Shown piece by piece: positions 10,143-21,346 of a stretch of 64,000 bases of DNA. The notes under the pieces were generated by a model, which had not been told where the DNA came from, ran no database searches, and saw only the letters and a list, made by a program, of their open reading frames with translations. Both the position numbers and the translations under genes were made by a program. Within the stretch, counting starts at the first letter, position 1. The number at the start of each line of letters is the position of its first letter. The DNA is from Cristatella mucedo (lineage: Eukaryota > Bryozoa > Phylactolaemata > Cristatellidae): contig WPIO01000052.1 of assembly GCA_009760855.2 (NCBI GenBank), positions 2,017,501-2,081,500 on the forward strand, written 5' to 3'.

Positions 10143-12847
10143 CATATATACATACATACACATACCGTGGTAGCCCGGGTGCGCGTGGACTGCGATAACT
10201 ACCTGAATATTGGTACAAATTATATGCAAATAGGCTAAAAATGTCGGGCTCGTTGAGTTCTATTTGTCAGCAGAAAGCCAGCAGTTTCGAAAACGATGAT
10301 TTTTATTGCACAAGTGCGCAGTGGCTGACCAGATTCAAGGCAAGGATTCAGGGCGCGATCACGAAAATTAAGCCTATTTTTTCGAGAAATAGCTCAAGAT
10401 TGGTGGCTGATTTAGCACAACCGCTTGTGCCTTCTTCGCATGCCCCACAGAGCGCATCTGCATGCCCAGAGCAATCTTCTGCGCTGATGCTCTTTTTTTC
10501 TGCCACGAGTCTGTGTCGTATCAGATGCCGCCGCCAACGGCATGCCAATGTTGTCAGGATCTTCGTCCTCACTATCAGCGATACTATCCAGGCGAGCACT
10601 GGGCACGCCGCGATTCTGGGCCTCCTGCATAATATTTTCAGACCTGCATAATATTTTCAGGCCAGTGGGTGGCAATGAAGCTCCCGGGAAATATTTCCAA
10701 GAACTTGCCCACCAGTTCCATTGCACTGTTAAGAACATCATTGCTAACATCTTTTATATCGTCATTATAGCCAGCCATAGCGTGCATCCTTTCATTGAGC
10801 TCTTGTGCACATAGTTCTTCAGATTGCTTCGACATTATTCTGACTGCTCCTGAATCAGGTCAACGGCGTTTTCGACTTCGAAATGCTCTATTTTGTAGAG
10901 CAGCTATCCGCAAAATAAATAATTAATTGCGATTCTACTTGCTGAAATTCGGCAACCCGGGTTACCGCCATCGGGCTCATATATACACACATACATATAT
11001 ATGTGCGTTAATCCAAGATGCCATCGTCTTTTATGCTTGGCCTGCCCATTACTTACGGACACAGCTTGACTTTGTTTGACGGCGCTTTCGCTACTTTCCA
11101 TGAATGCATTTGTTGCTTGCAGCAACGCATCGTTATTCATCGTCGTGCCCGAGCAGTTGCAGTGATACTGTACGGACCTGCTGCATTCACTGCATGCATT
11201 TCATTGATTGGTCGCGTCAATCTTTCAGGATCAGTTGCAAGAGTTTTTGTCAATGCCGTGGAGCAAGCTCGAGTCGCAAGGGTGGACGGCCCCAGTCATC
11301 GATTCTGCCTGTTCGTCTGCTGCCTAATTGCGTGAGTGCCCTGCCTACGCTGTCCTTGCCCGCTTGTGGCAGCTTGCCAACGAACAGTCTGCTCGAATCA
11401 ATTCATGGAGATCATCGGCACTAGCGCAGATTCTCGCAAGTGTTTTGTGTGTGTGTGGCTAAATTAAGAGCTGCCGTGTTGCTCTATTTCACCGAATGCT
11501 GCCACCGATGAGTCTAAAAGAGCGCGACCATTTACAGACTCACCGAACGGTCGATAGGCTGTGTGAGTATTTGATGAGCACTTTGGTCAAAGCACAATCT
11601 TTATCTAGCCATTTTCGCCAGAGCTGAAAGATCCATTGAAATATGGATCATCTTGCAATGAGAATTTAGAGCCTCAAGCTGCTAGCAAGAAAGGCAGAGA
11701 GAAGGTAGCGCGAAGAATAAGCTCCAAAGGCAGCAACCGAATCCTTCTGACTTTTCTTTTGCCCTTTCAAGCCTTCAGCGGTTGGGTCATGCTGCTACCG
11801 AGCTCTCAGTCCGGTGTAACTGCTGTGCCGCGGTCTAATCGTGTCGCTGATGAGTGCCAGCCTTTGCCTTGTCTAGTGAGAGTCTGCTCCGTAATGGCTG
11901 GTGCAAAGCTCTGCAGCCAGGCTCGCCTCTTGTGAGCGTTTCAGTTGCCACGTTACTCTACTTCGAACCGACCTGCACTGGGTCTCTTGTTTAGATCCCT
12001 TCACGCTCTTGCTCCAGCCTACCTATCAAGACTACTTGCCAAGAAGGCTAGGCATCGTACCGCCTGGTCTTTTGTTTCGAGTCGTTTAGCCTTGCCTCTA
12101 ACCACTTGCACGAGTTCTCCGAGGGCGCTGTAGCACATGTATTATAATTACTGTTTATTACAATTCACGTGTGTCTTAAGAGACACTAATCTCTGTCTAG
12201 GCGCTTAGAGTACGTCGCCGCAGGGCTCAAGCCTGCGTTTTTTAGTCGTTAAAGGCGAGCACCCTGAGCGCTGAGCCAGAGCAGAGAACCTGAGAGCCAG
12301 AGCATTCACTTGGGTCTCGCATGACTCGAAGAGGGTCGCTACTGTAGCTGCTCTCTTTAAGAAAGATGGATGCACGCACGTGCAACCGACTGCAGACTGT
12401 GAGACCTCGGTGGTCACTTTCGCACTCTTCTGTCCTTTTAATGCTCGCTCCGGCGTGCACCAGCCACTTTGAGTCTCACTCCAGCAAGCTGCTGCTGCAT
12501 CGGCTGCCACCAGGCTGGACTGGCAGCTCGGGGCGCGAAATCGAGCTCGGGGCGGCTGGGCGAGGGAGGCGCAGGCGTTGCTCGGGGCAACCCAACCCTG
12601 CGCTTTTGCTGAAGCTGCTTCGGCCTTGTCTGCAGGAGCGCCAGCCTGGACTTCTGGCTGCAGGCGGTGCAGCACGACAGTGCCCTGCTGGACCACTACT
12701 ACAAGGACGCCGCCTTTCTGCAGAGGCGCAGCCTGGCAGACCGGAAGCTCTTCGCCAGGCTAGTCCAGGCCGTGCAGCCGCTGGCGGCCTGCACACTACC
12801 GGCCGATGCCGCTTTCGTCGTGCGAGAGCTGTCTTCGGTTGCCGCAG
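7906..12847 (+). CDS. RUN-domain protein, RUSC-like (RUN and SH3 type), partial model of 4 exons
   Basis: Four phase-compatible exons (7906-7988, 8327-8510, 11229-11331, 12636-12847) encode about 193 residues forming most of a RUN domain, a helical module that in RUSC proteins binds small GTPases or trafficking and kinesin adaptors. Recognisable RUSC-type landmarks: an N-terminal amphipathic helix (CMEAADALVRHL), SAWDVAIQSAA (family W.VVEAS), HRFCLFVCCLIASASLDFWL (family F.AF..GLLN..SL..W) and LFARLVQAVQPLAA (family LF.ELL..LQPLA.LPF). Joining the four exons reproduces the family spacing. The N-terminal region and any SH3 domain were not found with confidence. The gene converges on RALGAPA. 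Exons are GC-rich and Ala-rich relative to the introns. Confidence 0.7.
8012..8060. repeat. (CT)n microsatellite with flanking pyrimidine tract
   Basis: Pure CT at about 8026-8060, then T/C-rich sequence to about 8215, inside the intron between RUN exons a and b. Overlapping ORFs on both strands are compositional. Confidence 0.95.
8327..8510 (+). CDS. RUN-domain gene exon b
   Basis: Acceptor TTGCTCCAG, donor GTGAGC, phase 0 to 1. Reads ADLLHTLWRLALAVESVVIL, then GLRDLMP and SAWDVAIQSAAGA. The preceding intron is largely a CT microsatellite and pyrimidine tract. Confidence 0.72.
8826..9110 (-). mobile_element. LINE family A 3' UTR/tail fragment
   Basis: Starts with an AATAAT-rich tail, then the stem-loop TGATAAAGTGCCCTCAGAGA...CTAGGCTCTTTAC, then sequence matching 56250-56450 (GGTTAGGGGTGACATGCACA). 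Oriented minus and 5'-truncated. Confidence 0.88.
9966..10085 (+). mobile_element. tRNA-derived SINE copy
   Basis: A-box-like GGCCTAGGTGTTAAGGTGC and B-box-like GTGGGCTCAAGCC spaced as in tRNA genes, then a degenerate LINE-like tail (GATTACATTCACTTATGATG) leading into a (TA)n. Related to the copy at 50780-50920. Confidence 0.65.
10096..10165. repeat. (TA)n / (CATA)n microsatellite
   Basis: TA run at 10099-10136 followed by CACATACATATATACATACA-type repeats. It directly abuts the element starting near 10166. Confidence 0.95.
10166..10968 (+). mobile_element. candidate DNA transposon, pogo/Tigger-like (weak)
   Basis: Imperfect terminal inverted repeats GGTAGCCCGGGTGCGC (10169-10184) and, inverted, GGTAACCCGGGTTGC (10952-10966) flank about 770 bp. 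Plus-strand sequence at about 10260-10370 reads FYCTSAQWLTRFKARIQGAI, resembling the CENP-B-type helix-turn-helix pattern (F.AS.GWL.RFK.R.GI) of pogo/Tigger transposases. Both flanks are TA/CA-rich, so a TA duplication cannot be judged. The rest is decayed, and the minus strand is also open. Confidence 0.35.
11229..11331 (+). CDS. RUN-domain gene exon c
   Basis: Found because exon b (phase 1) and exon d (needs phase 2) cannot join directly. This 103-nt segment has acceptor TCTTTCAG and donor GTGAGT, supplies exactly the needed phases, and encodes SVARVFVNAVEQ and HRFCLFVCCLIA, the family's central RUN helices. Confidence 0.7.
11830..12200 (+). mobile_element. diverged LINE fragment (ORF2 C-terminus plus 3' end)
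   Basis: Plus-strand frames carry SSAARLASCERFSCHVTLLR, TDLHWVS and APAYLSRLLAKKARHRTAW, parallel to the family A C-terminus ([19 protein letters not shown]). It ends in a degenerate stem-loop with TATTATAATTA. Lies between RUN exons c and d. Confidence 0.75.
12636..12847 (+). CDS. RUN-domain gene exon d
   Basis: Reads SLDFWLQAVQHDSALLDHYY, then KDAAFLQRRS and KLFARLVQAVQPLAACTLP, the C-terminal RUN helices. Acceptor TTGTCTGCAG, donor GTGGGC, leaves in phase 1. Confidence 0.75.
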
Positions 12848-12999
12848 GTGGGCGTCGCTGGCTGAAGCCGAGCTGGGAGCGAATCGCGACATCGAGCTCT
12901 GGGCCGGGTGGGGCCCCTCCCCTCCCCCAACGATGGGGAGGGGAGGGGCAGGGCCCCGGCGAGCGCCAGGCAGGCCGCTCCCAGTCCCTGTGTTGCTCG

Positions 13000-14200
13000 T
13001 GTCGTGTCGTGCGGCTGCTGCTGCTTCGTCGGCCCAGAATCTAGCAGCAGCAGCAGCAGCACAGGAGAGGGTGGGGCTGGATGCCGGCTCGTGCAGCCCC
13101 CCCCCCCCGACGCGAGGCGAGTGCGATCGATGCCGCATGAAATCTGCTCAATTTTGTGGCCCGAGCTCGCAGCTCTGGGGAATCGACGCAGCCCGCTTCG
13201 ACGTGGAGAGCCGCGGAGAAGGAGGAGGAGAGGGTTAGCTGTGCACCGAGTGAGTGCGAGTGGCAGTGGGCGCGCAGAGGAGCTGCTTTGACTGACCTGC
13301 TGCGCCACCTGCAGCTCCTCGCTGCCGGTCGCCTGGCTGTCTCCGCTAGCAGGAGAGCTTCGTCACTACGCCATCGTTCGTTGCTATCGTAGGCACTGTA
13401 GGTGCAGCAATAGCAGCAGCGGCAGCAGCAGCAGCAGTTGGCCGAGTTTCCCGAATCAATCGCACGAGCCTCGTAGACATGCCCTAAGCGTCCTCGCAGA
13501 GCGCAGCCTTCAGCCACCAGTCACAGATCCTCACCAGCTGCTGAAACGTCATGCTTCCCATTTTTGAATCGCTGGCGGTGCCTGTATCTCTCTCCCAGTA
13601 CCCGAAGTTTTTTTTGCAAGGGAAAGAAGACGCAGGAGCTCGTTTGACTTACGGCTCTCACTGTTTGTAGTGGTCAGTAGTCTGTCGCGTCGTTTGCCGC
13701 CATTTTTCTTCTTTATTTGGGGAGCAGTGCAACTAAACTGGAGAAATGTGAGGAAGAATGTGAGTGCCAGTGAGTGTCAGATGGGTACCATTGTAGCCCA
13801 GTTGGTGGGCATTACGACGGTAGGGGGCACTTCAGACCAGCAGGTGGGAACCAAAAGGGGTGGGGCTACCCCAGACCCCCTGCAGGGCCGCTACTTCTAG
13901 TCGTTAGGTCGAGCGGCCACTATGACCAATCGACTATTATGAAGTGGCTGACAGACAATGGAGATTTTGAAAGTAACCTATGGATGACATTGCTCTTACT
14001 TAATACAGTTGCACCATACCTTGCCGGGCACCGCTGGCAACGTGCCAACCTTCTATACTTGGAATGACTGATTCGAATCTTTTAACAAAAACACAAAATC
14101 ATTCTTATTTATTGGCGTTCCTATTTTAGTACCCCGCCTTCGGTTCGAGCGGGGATGAAAGCCTCTCCTCTGCAGTGTACCGATCGTTGATAATGCACAT
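13000..14200. other. GC- and CAG-rich intronic/intergenic DNA
   Basis: Contains (AGC)n at about 13043-13062, a C10 run near 13098 and (CAG)n at 13402-13436. Several overlapping ORFs exist on both strands, none with a recognisable domain. An exon could lie at 13064-13250, but no donor/acceptor pair was decisive. Confidence 0.4.
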
Positions 14201-14257
14201 TTGAGATTTTCGTGTGGTTTTCGAAATACATCTGTCTTTTGTTTTATTCGTTCTCAG

Positions 14258-14351
14258 GTGCCTCGGACCGGGCGAGCCACGTGCGTGCAGCAGATCTCTG
14301 TATGAGACAGCAGTGTGCTGTTCAAACCGGCCCTACGTCGGAGGACGTCAG
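14258..14351 (+). CDS. candidate downstream exon of the RUN-domain gene
   Basis: Strong acceptor (TTTTATTCGTTCTCAG) and donor GTGACG bound a segment that accepts phase 1 from exon d. It stays open for 31 codons (ASDRASHVRAADLCMRQQCA...). No family motif is recognised, so this is a splice-signal call only. Confidence 0.3.
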
Positions 14352-15189
14352 GTGACGGAGTCGGTCTCTTCTCGAAGGAAAGAAATGCATCATGCAGCAG
14401 CTGGAGTGGCCTGTGTTCTTCGATCGCCCTCTATTTCGATCGCCCATCCTATTGGCAAAGCCTGCAGTTCTTGCCGAAGACCGTAGCCGCATGCTTTTTT
14501 CGATAAATGCCAGTGCTCTGACATCCGCCGGTGCGCCGAGCCCTCTCAGTCGACGATAGGAGTTTTCTCGCAGAGCCCGTGTGGCCGCGAGGGCGAACCT
14601 TCTGCAATGAAGTCAGTGCAAGCCGAACAGCTTGTGGCGCCAGCTAGTGCAGCTATCTTACGGCCGCCGCCTGACCGTGCACGCATCGGCTGATCAGCAG
14701 AAATAGCCATCGAATATTTCGTCGAGGAGAGCACGCTGAAGAGCTGGTTTTTTGTGGTGGCTGCTGCTGTTCGGAGAAATTCGTCCAGTCGAGCTTCTAG
14801 TCATCGGTGCCAACGGCATGGCAGAGGGAATCAGAACGTGCTTTCTCTTTGCGCTGGCATTCCATCGAATAACCTTGTCGAGTCCTATTTAATTTTATGT
14901 AGAAGAGCTACCGAATTGCGTCGAAAACTCCTAGTAGCTTTTGCTTTACCGTGCTGAAGAGTCATCCCGTTGTGTCTGCAGTCATGCTGTTGAGTTCTTC
15001 ATCTGCAGCTGGCGGTGGCATACAGCTAGCAAGGTAGAGGCACTGCAAAGCAGAGGTCGTGCGGACGAAATCGAAGCTCTCACTGTAACCGTCGAGATTG
15101 ACTGCTGATCGAGCTTACCCCAAAGAAACTCTTAGAAAACTCGGGCACTTGAGCGCTTCTCCTTAACGAGGCCCGTTTGTCATTTAATT

Positions 15190-15402
15190 AAAGTTGCCCT
15201 TCTCATCGAGCTGGGCTTGCACCTTGGTCTTGACGTGCCATCTCGATGTGCTACCACTAGGAGCAGACCACAGACCTCAGCACCGCGCCGCTCTTCGCAT
15301 TCTTGTTATGCAGCCTTCCTTCCTTCGCAGCAAATGTAAAGCGCCTAGAAAGAGCTCGCGTTCTCCGAGGGTGCTTTATCAAGTATTTTATTATCATTAT
15401 TA
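15190..15402 (+). mobile_element. LINE family A 3' end fragment
   Basis: Ends with GCAAATGTAAAGCGCCTAGA...GAGGGTGCTTTATCAAG followed by TATTTTATTATCATTATTAT, the plus-orientation stem-loop and tail. Confidence 0.82.
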
Positions 15403-15409
15403 TCGACTG

Positions 15410-17220
15410 GCAGGTCGTAGTGCCTTGCTGCTTGCTCGCTGGCCGTGTTCGAGCTTTAAGATGAAGCCACGGTCAAAGAGACCACACACTCTCCATTTCC
15501 ACCGGTGAAGCAATTGGACTGCCGATGCTCGAAGGGACTTTAGGTCGCACGGCAAGCAAGTCACGTGACGTTCCTGATCCACTCTCGCCATCGAAGGGAG
15601 CCCAGCTGCTGCTTAGCACATTGTTTTTCGCTGACTAAAGAACATAGTTGCCAAGAAGATTTTCCAATGTAGGTTACACACCAGCTCCAGCATACGTGGT
15701 GCATGTCAGTGTGCCAAGAGCATGGGAGAGCCTTCCTTATATACTTATATGTTAAGGCATGCGAGTGCCTGCAGGCTCGAACAGACGAAAGATGGGGTTA
15801 CAGCAAGCCACCAAAACTATAGAAAGATCAGCTGACTCAACAACCTCGCTTAAGCAGCAGCAGAAGTAAGAGCCTATTTGATTTTCTACCCACTCGCAGC
15901 AGGCAATAAAGGATTGCTTACGGCAGAAGTCCAATCCACGACCTGGATCGTGAAGTAATAGATAGCACCGTACCACCACGGGGCTAAGGCACAGCAGGGA
16001 GAGTAAGCTGAGCTCGGGACCCGCAGCAGAGGCAAAACCACACTCTAAGCAGAAAGCTCACGAAGGCAAAGCATTTCTCTTCCAAAACATAACTTAGCAC
16101 CGCCACAAATACATTACCTACATGGACGGTTTGTATTTATCCCATGTATGGACCTATAATTACAGGATGTGGGTGTGATCAGGCTCAATCAAGCTGACAG
16201 GCAGGAGCAGGAAAGCAGACGTGCTGTCGTTTGGTCGCAGACGTCTGACGGCTCCTTGCGATTAATCGCCTCGAAGTTAGCTGGAATATGATCATTTTGG
16301 AAATGTCAAGGAATTCTTGAAGCACACACTAGCTGGATTCTGCCAACTGGCAGTGCAGCTTTGTGGCAGCGAATTCGTATGCCTTCCACACCTACTAAAA
16401 CGTGAGACAAATCTGCGGTGACTCGGGAGCGCCAGAAATGCCTCATCCTCATCAGTCTGCTGCATGGAATGGACCGATAACAAAATTGCCCATCGTGTAC
16501 ACAACTGCTGTACATCATCATCATCATGGACGATAGACTTCTTGTCTTTTCATCCGTGACAACAATTGTTGCGACAACTCCTAGGAGACAAGAGTTGGCT
16601 GCCGTGTTGCAGTTCAACAACTCCGTATCGACAACACCAGTCGCTGTGGCCAGACGAATACTTTTATTGTAGTATTTATAAATAACGATACTCTCCGACA
16701 AGCTGGAGACTACCAGGAATGTCTCGAGATTTATTACAGCTCACAAGCCCCCAAAATGCGCAAGAGAAAATGGCACGCTACAATCGCACCATCTTTCCCG
16801 GAGGAGGAGGAGCCCACAGGGCTCCATCTGATAAGTTAAAACAGATGACTCGCTGGTGACAAGCAACAGACCAGAAATCGGGTCGGCTGCTCATAATGGC
16901 ACATTGTGTGGAAACTCTATGGTAAACAAGCGAGACAGCTGTACTGCCAAACAGTATGGCTGCACAGCACGATGGGCGCCGGAATTCTTTCTTTTTGTGA
17001 AAACCAGGTCTGCAGTAGCGCGAGTGCAGTCGTGCAGCCTGTGCAGTTGCTCGATGGCAAATCAGCCAGGGCAGCAAGCCGTGTGTAAAGCTGCAGGTGG
17101 TGGCTGAGTCAAATAAAACACCGGCAAGCCTGTCTGACCCGCAGCCAAGGAGTTTGTACGGCATCACAGCAGCTGCTTTGAAAGAACCAAGAGGGAGGGT
17201 GAGTAAGAGAGGAAATAGAG
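15410..17220. other. unannotated DNA
   Basis: No domain recognised. Short ORFs on both strands at 16300-17400 have no consistent splice framework. Confidence 0.45.
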
Positions 17221-17226
17221 AACAGG

Positions 17227-17252
17227 GAGAGAGAGAGAGAGAGAGAGACAGA
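17227..17252. repeat. (GA)n microsatellite
   Basis: Short GAGAGA run embedded in a purine-rich 17200-17280 tract; it causes the Arg/Glu-rich ORF overlapping it. Confidence 0.9.
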
Positions 17253-17397
17253 CAGGAGGAGAGAGGGATGAGAGAGATCCGACTACAGCTTCGCCGTCTG
17301 GGCACGATGCTCCTACTCCTCGTGCTTCGACTAAGAGGCCGAGCATGTCCCTCCAAAGCTCTGGGCAGCGAGCCTCTTGTTGTGTGTCTTCCAACAG

Positions 17398-17572
17398 CGA
17401 TCGGGAACATTGCAGAGACGGGTCAAGGTGCACTGCCTGGCAGCAGCACTGGCACTGGCACCTGGCAGCAGGCAAGTGCTCAAGCCGGCAAGGTCCGAGC
17501 ATGTCACAGGTCCGCTGCTTTTGGCAGCATGGCGTATCGGCAACACAGGGCAGTACAGAGTGTGGGCAGCAG
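17398..17572 (+). CDS. candidate exon of unknown product
   Basis: Acceptor TGTGTGTCTTCCAACAG and donor GTACGA bound 58 open codons in phase 0, beginning RSGTLQRRVKVHCLAAALAL and ending GQYRVWAA. It might be a C-terminal exon of the RUN gene. Other frames on both strands are also open here, so coding status is uncertain. Confidence 0.25.
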
Positions 17573-17849
17573 GTACGATGTCACTTCTTCCGAGGTGATG
17601 TGGGACTCGGTGGAGGCGAACTTCGAGGCACAAAATCGGTGTGTCGGCGCTGTAGTAGCGACCTGCGCCGCTTCACAGAAAGCATTTTCATTGCTCTCAT
17701 CGTCACCGTGACCGATTGCTCCTGGCTGCCATCTAGAAACAGTGAACGGCTGACGTCAGCACAGTCGACAAGCTGGGACAAAGTGCAGGCCATGCACCGT
17801 AGCGACGGTGAGAAATGCAGCCAGCGCAGCAACGCGTGGTGAGCTGTCA

Positions 17850-20800
17850 CTCAAAACGAATCCTTAGTCAACTTCGGATCGGTTCGGCGCTGGCACGTGA
17901 CGACGACAGAGGGGGCCATGCAGAGTGGGCAGGAGAGGCTGCATGCTTAGAAAGAGCGCAGCAAAAAAAGGGAGGGCTACGTTAGACAGCGCAGTCACGT
18001 GTGCACACACAGGCCGATGGCATAAACAGCTGCGGCTTCAACTGAGGACACGGCGCCGGATACCTTAGTTTACACAACTAGAAGGCCCCATACCAGACCG
18101 TCTTTTTATCTGAAACGATTAAATAGCACATAAACAAGCGGCTTTTAAACGACAGGCTGTCCTTAGCTTTAGTCCTTAGTCTCGTGTCACCATGCCCAGT
18201 ACTCAGCCGAAGCTTGTGCAGCCAGCCCCGGCCGACAGATGTCGGTGACATGCCGGACGCACGAAGCTGCCCCACAGTGCACCGCCAGCCGGTTCTTCGC
18301 GCGCAATCTGCTGCTGCTCGACAGTCTACCGCTTTGGCCACTACAGCTGCTACTGTGGACGCGATAGGGGAGAACGAACTGCGCTCGCTAGCTCGTCAGT
18401 GCCGATAATCAGACGTGCTGTTTTCAACTACGAGGCATGCGGGCAGTTATCAATGCCAGACCACACAAGCACGTGCTAATGAACCGATCGAAGCAGCCAG
18501 CCCCGGGCCACAAGGCTTGGCCCTGGCGCGCCCACCGCTCTGGGAGTTTCGATGAGGTGCGACAGGGGGAAAGGGAGGGAGAGCTGCTAGGCAGCAATGA
18601 GACGCCAAGACAAGGACCAACATGCAGTCAAGGACGGATGACCGCATGCATGCACCTCATGCTAGTGGAAGCAATCAGCCGCTAGGTGCTGCAGCAGCAG
18701 CAATCCAACCGAGGTCCATTCCGTTTTGCATTTTGGGGGACCACTGCCCTTGCATGCATGGTCGTCACACGTTCACGGTGCTTGCAAAAAGGAGCCGACA
18801 GACATGCACGATGAATGCAAGTGAAAGCAGTGTGGCTGGAGGGCACGGCTCGTTTTGAGCAAGCAAAGATCCCTAATAATGACACACAAAGAAAGACGAT
18901 TCTTCGTGATTAAAACAGGCGTCAAGGACAAGCAAACGGAAACATGCAATTTCAGATACAGCACACAAGCATATACAACGACTGCCAAAAACAATCAATC
19001 AAGCCACGGGAGGATTGCTGTCGAAATTCAGTTCACGTGCACAGGCACACAGCAGGTTCAGGTGCACAGAGAAAACGTATAAACACATGCACAGAAATTC
19101 GGAATGTGTGTGTATGTATGCATGCATGCACGCATGCATGTATAAGCATATGTACGTACGCATGTATGCAGTGCACTATATACGAATATACACTCGAGCG
19201 AAGAAGTATCGGCGACCTCTAATTTATGAGGAGTAACACGTATTCGACCGTGAAACATTACCCCTAGGACAAAGAACAAATGTGCTCAATTAACATTATG
19301 CCTTTCACGATGGTATTTTAACAAACTAGCAATACAATAGAAAAATAGTGACAGAAAATGTCTTTGACCCTTCAAATTCATTTAAAAATTGCAGATTTCC
19401 CTTATTTTACACCACCTTGAAAAACGACTGCACTGACCGTTTTCGGAGGTACTCGGACATTTGCAGAAGTATGAAAACAGCAGTGGATCGGATATGGCCA
19501 TTCCTTAGCCTCAAACTATGACCAATCGTACGTCTAAGAGCAATTACTTTACTGCCTTAACTAAGGGCCAGATGTGGGCTTTGCACCAAACTACTGCCCC
19601 GGACTTATTAACGTTACAATTGCTATACAATTTCGAATTGTAGGATATGTGAAGCAGCTGGATCGAGATTAAGTTCTCTTAAAGTCTAAACAAATAAAAT
19701 TATATATTATATATGGGTAACCGAGTTGTTGTTTACCTGGTTGCAGTTAAGCACGTGCACCGAAGATAAAAAAAAGAAATCACAAGATTGCAAGCCCTTG
19801 ATGCAGTTTCACCGAAAGCCCACAGTATACATCAATGTATGGCTGGGGAAAATTGTTTGGTTGTTCTCCCAGTTCTTTATTCGCTTACGACTACAGATAC
19901 TGATTGCACAAGAACTACTTTGCCTCCATCTGAACTTCGTGTTGTTATCGGCACTAAATTTACAAGAGTAAACAGCTGCTAAGAAAAATAAGTTACAATA
20001 TTCCTTTTTAAAACAGCCACAGCAGCTGTGGCCATACTGAAAAGATTTTTTTTATCGCTGAGCGTGTTTAATTCTCACATGTTTTTGACAGTAACTTGTT
20101 AATATTAGTTTCTAAGTCGTAATACAAGGAGCCACAACCCCACGGGAAAAGAGGATACACAGACCAGGTTAAAAAAATGTGCACACTCTGGCCATAGCCA
20201 GCAAAGGGACCAACTATCAGTTGTGTTGCAACAAAATCAAGGACTGTCCTCTTCAGCACCCTCTCTATTATATGCTGCCCAAGTTCCACAGGTCGCTATG
20301 CAGTCAGCCACTGGAAAAGTTTAGGAGTGCATCGGCAACCAGCAGCTACTTCACGAGACATCCGTGTACTTATTTGAGCAAATCCATGTAAATCTTACTT
20401 TGTATGATTTAGAAAGGCTCCAACGGCTTCCGAAATTCTTTGGTACGTAACCGTTAAATGGTCAATGCTATTCAGCCTGAGATTCACCCAAATGTGAAAC
20501 CCTTGTGCACACCCACAAAATAAAATGGCATAAGTAATGGACCATTAAAGATTCACAGTTACAGCCAAGAAGAGAAATATAAAACGCCTAATGAGTCTTA
20601 AAGTGGAATATCGTAGCAATTGCATCCGGTAAGATGGCAGCGCTGATTCAAGAAGAAAGCAGGGCACACAAGTAACTTAACACCGGCTAGGCTAGGCAAA
20701 GCGGCTCCAATTATTTGCCGTCAAATTTTCTGTTGGTGGCACCTGCATTGTCACAAATAGGAGCACCAATCCAAACTGAGCACATGCAGGAAACTAGACA

Positions 20801-21150
20801 CAAATACAAAGTTCTACAAAGTCAATACAATACAACACTTGAGCGGCCAGCAATGGATCATGACAAAGAGGTACTTATTCGGCACCCGAGAAATGTCAGA
20901 CCTTTTTTAGTGGCAGCTGCTGTATCAACATAGTTGAAGTGTGTCTCACCATCCGAGACGCTAGATCCAGTTGCACAGCTGCTAAGATCCCATGAATCAT
21001 TACCGCCTACAGAGGGTGAGCAAAACTTCAGCACCACGTCGATGCTAGTAATCAGAGCATTCTAATGAGGTAGGCGCCTCGACCTAGGACTAGAGCGTTT
21101 TCGTATCACAAGGCGAAATATATCGAGGCTAAGGATACGCCTGCCTTCGA
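17850..21150. other. region between the converging genes
   Basis: Probably contains 3' parts of both genes. Unassigned ORFs at 18080-18400 show Leu-rich frames. No AATAAA is seen on the minus strand in the first ~750 nt after the RALGAPA stop; AATAAA-type signals appear only near 19876, with ATTAAA near 20072. Confidence 0.4.
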
Positions 21151-21156
21151 GTGGCC

Positions 21157-21346
21157 TTAGTCAAATCGATTGCTGCCACTGCTGTATTGCAGGCCACGAC
21201 ATTGGAATGGGCAAGCAGTACTAGGTGTACCTGGCGATGGCAGGACTAGAGCAGGCGAAAAGACACTGGCAGCAAATGTCTCAAAGGTCGTCGGCTTCCG
21301 ACACTCGTTCGCTATCTTCTCTATACTTCGAGCACGCTGAACGAAG
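21157..21346 (-). CDS. RALGAPA: RALGAPA last coding exon (exon 27 of window)
   Basis: Reads [20 protein letters not shown], then [12 protein letters not shown], the family's C-terminal TFEDFAAQVFSP, followed by a short divergent tail ending NRFD and TAA at 21157-21159. Acceptor CTTGTTCAG. Confidence 0.95.

Noticed and set aside
12366-13238. 290-codon ORF on the plus strand
   Set aside because: It overlaps RUN exon d in a different frame and runs through GC-rich intron. The RUN frame fits the family; this one does not.
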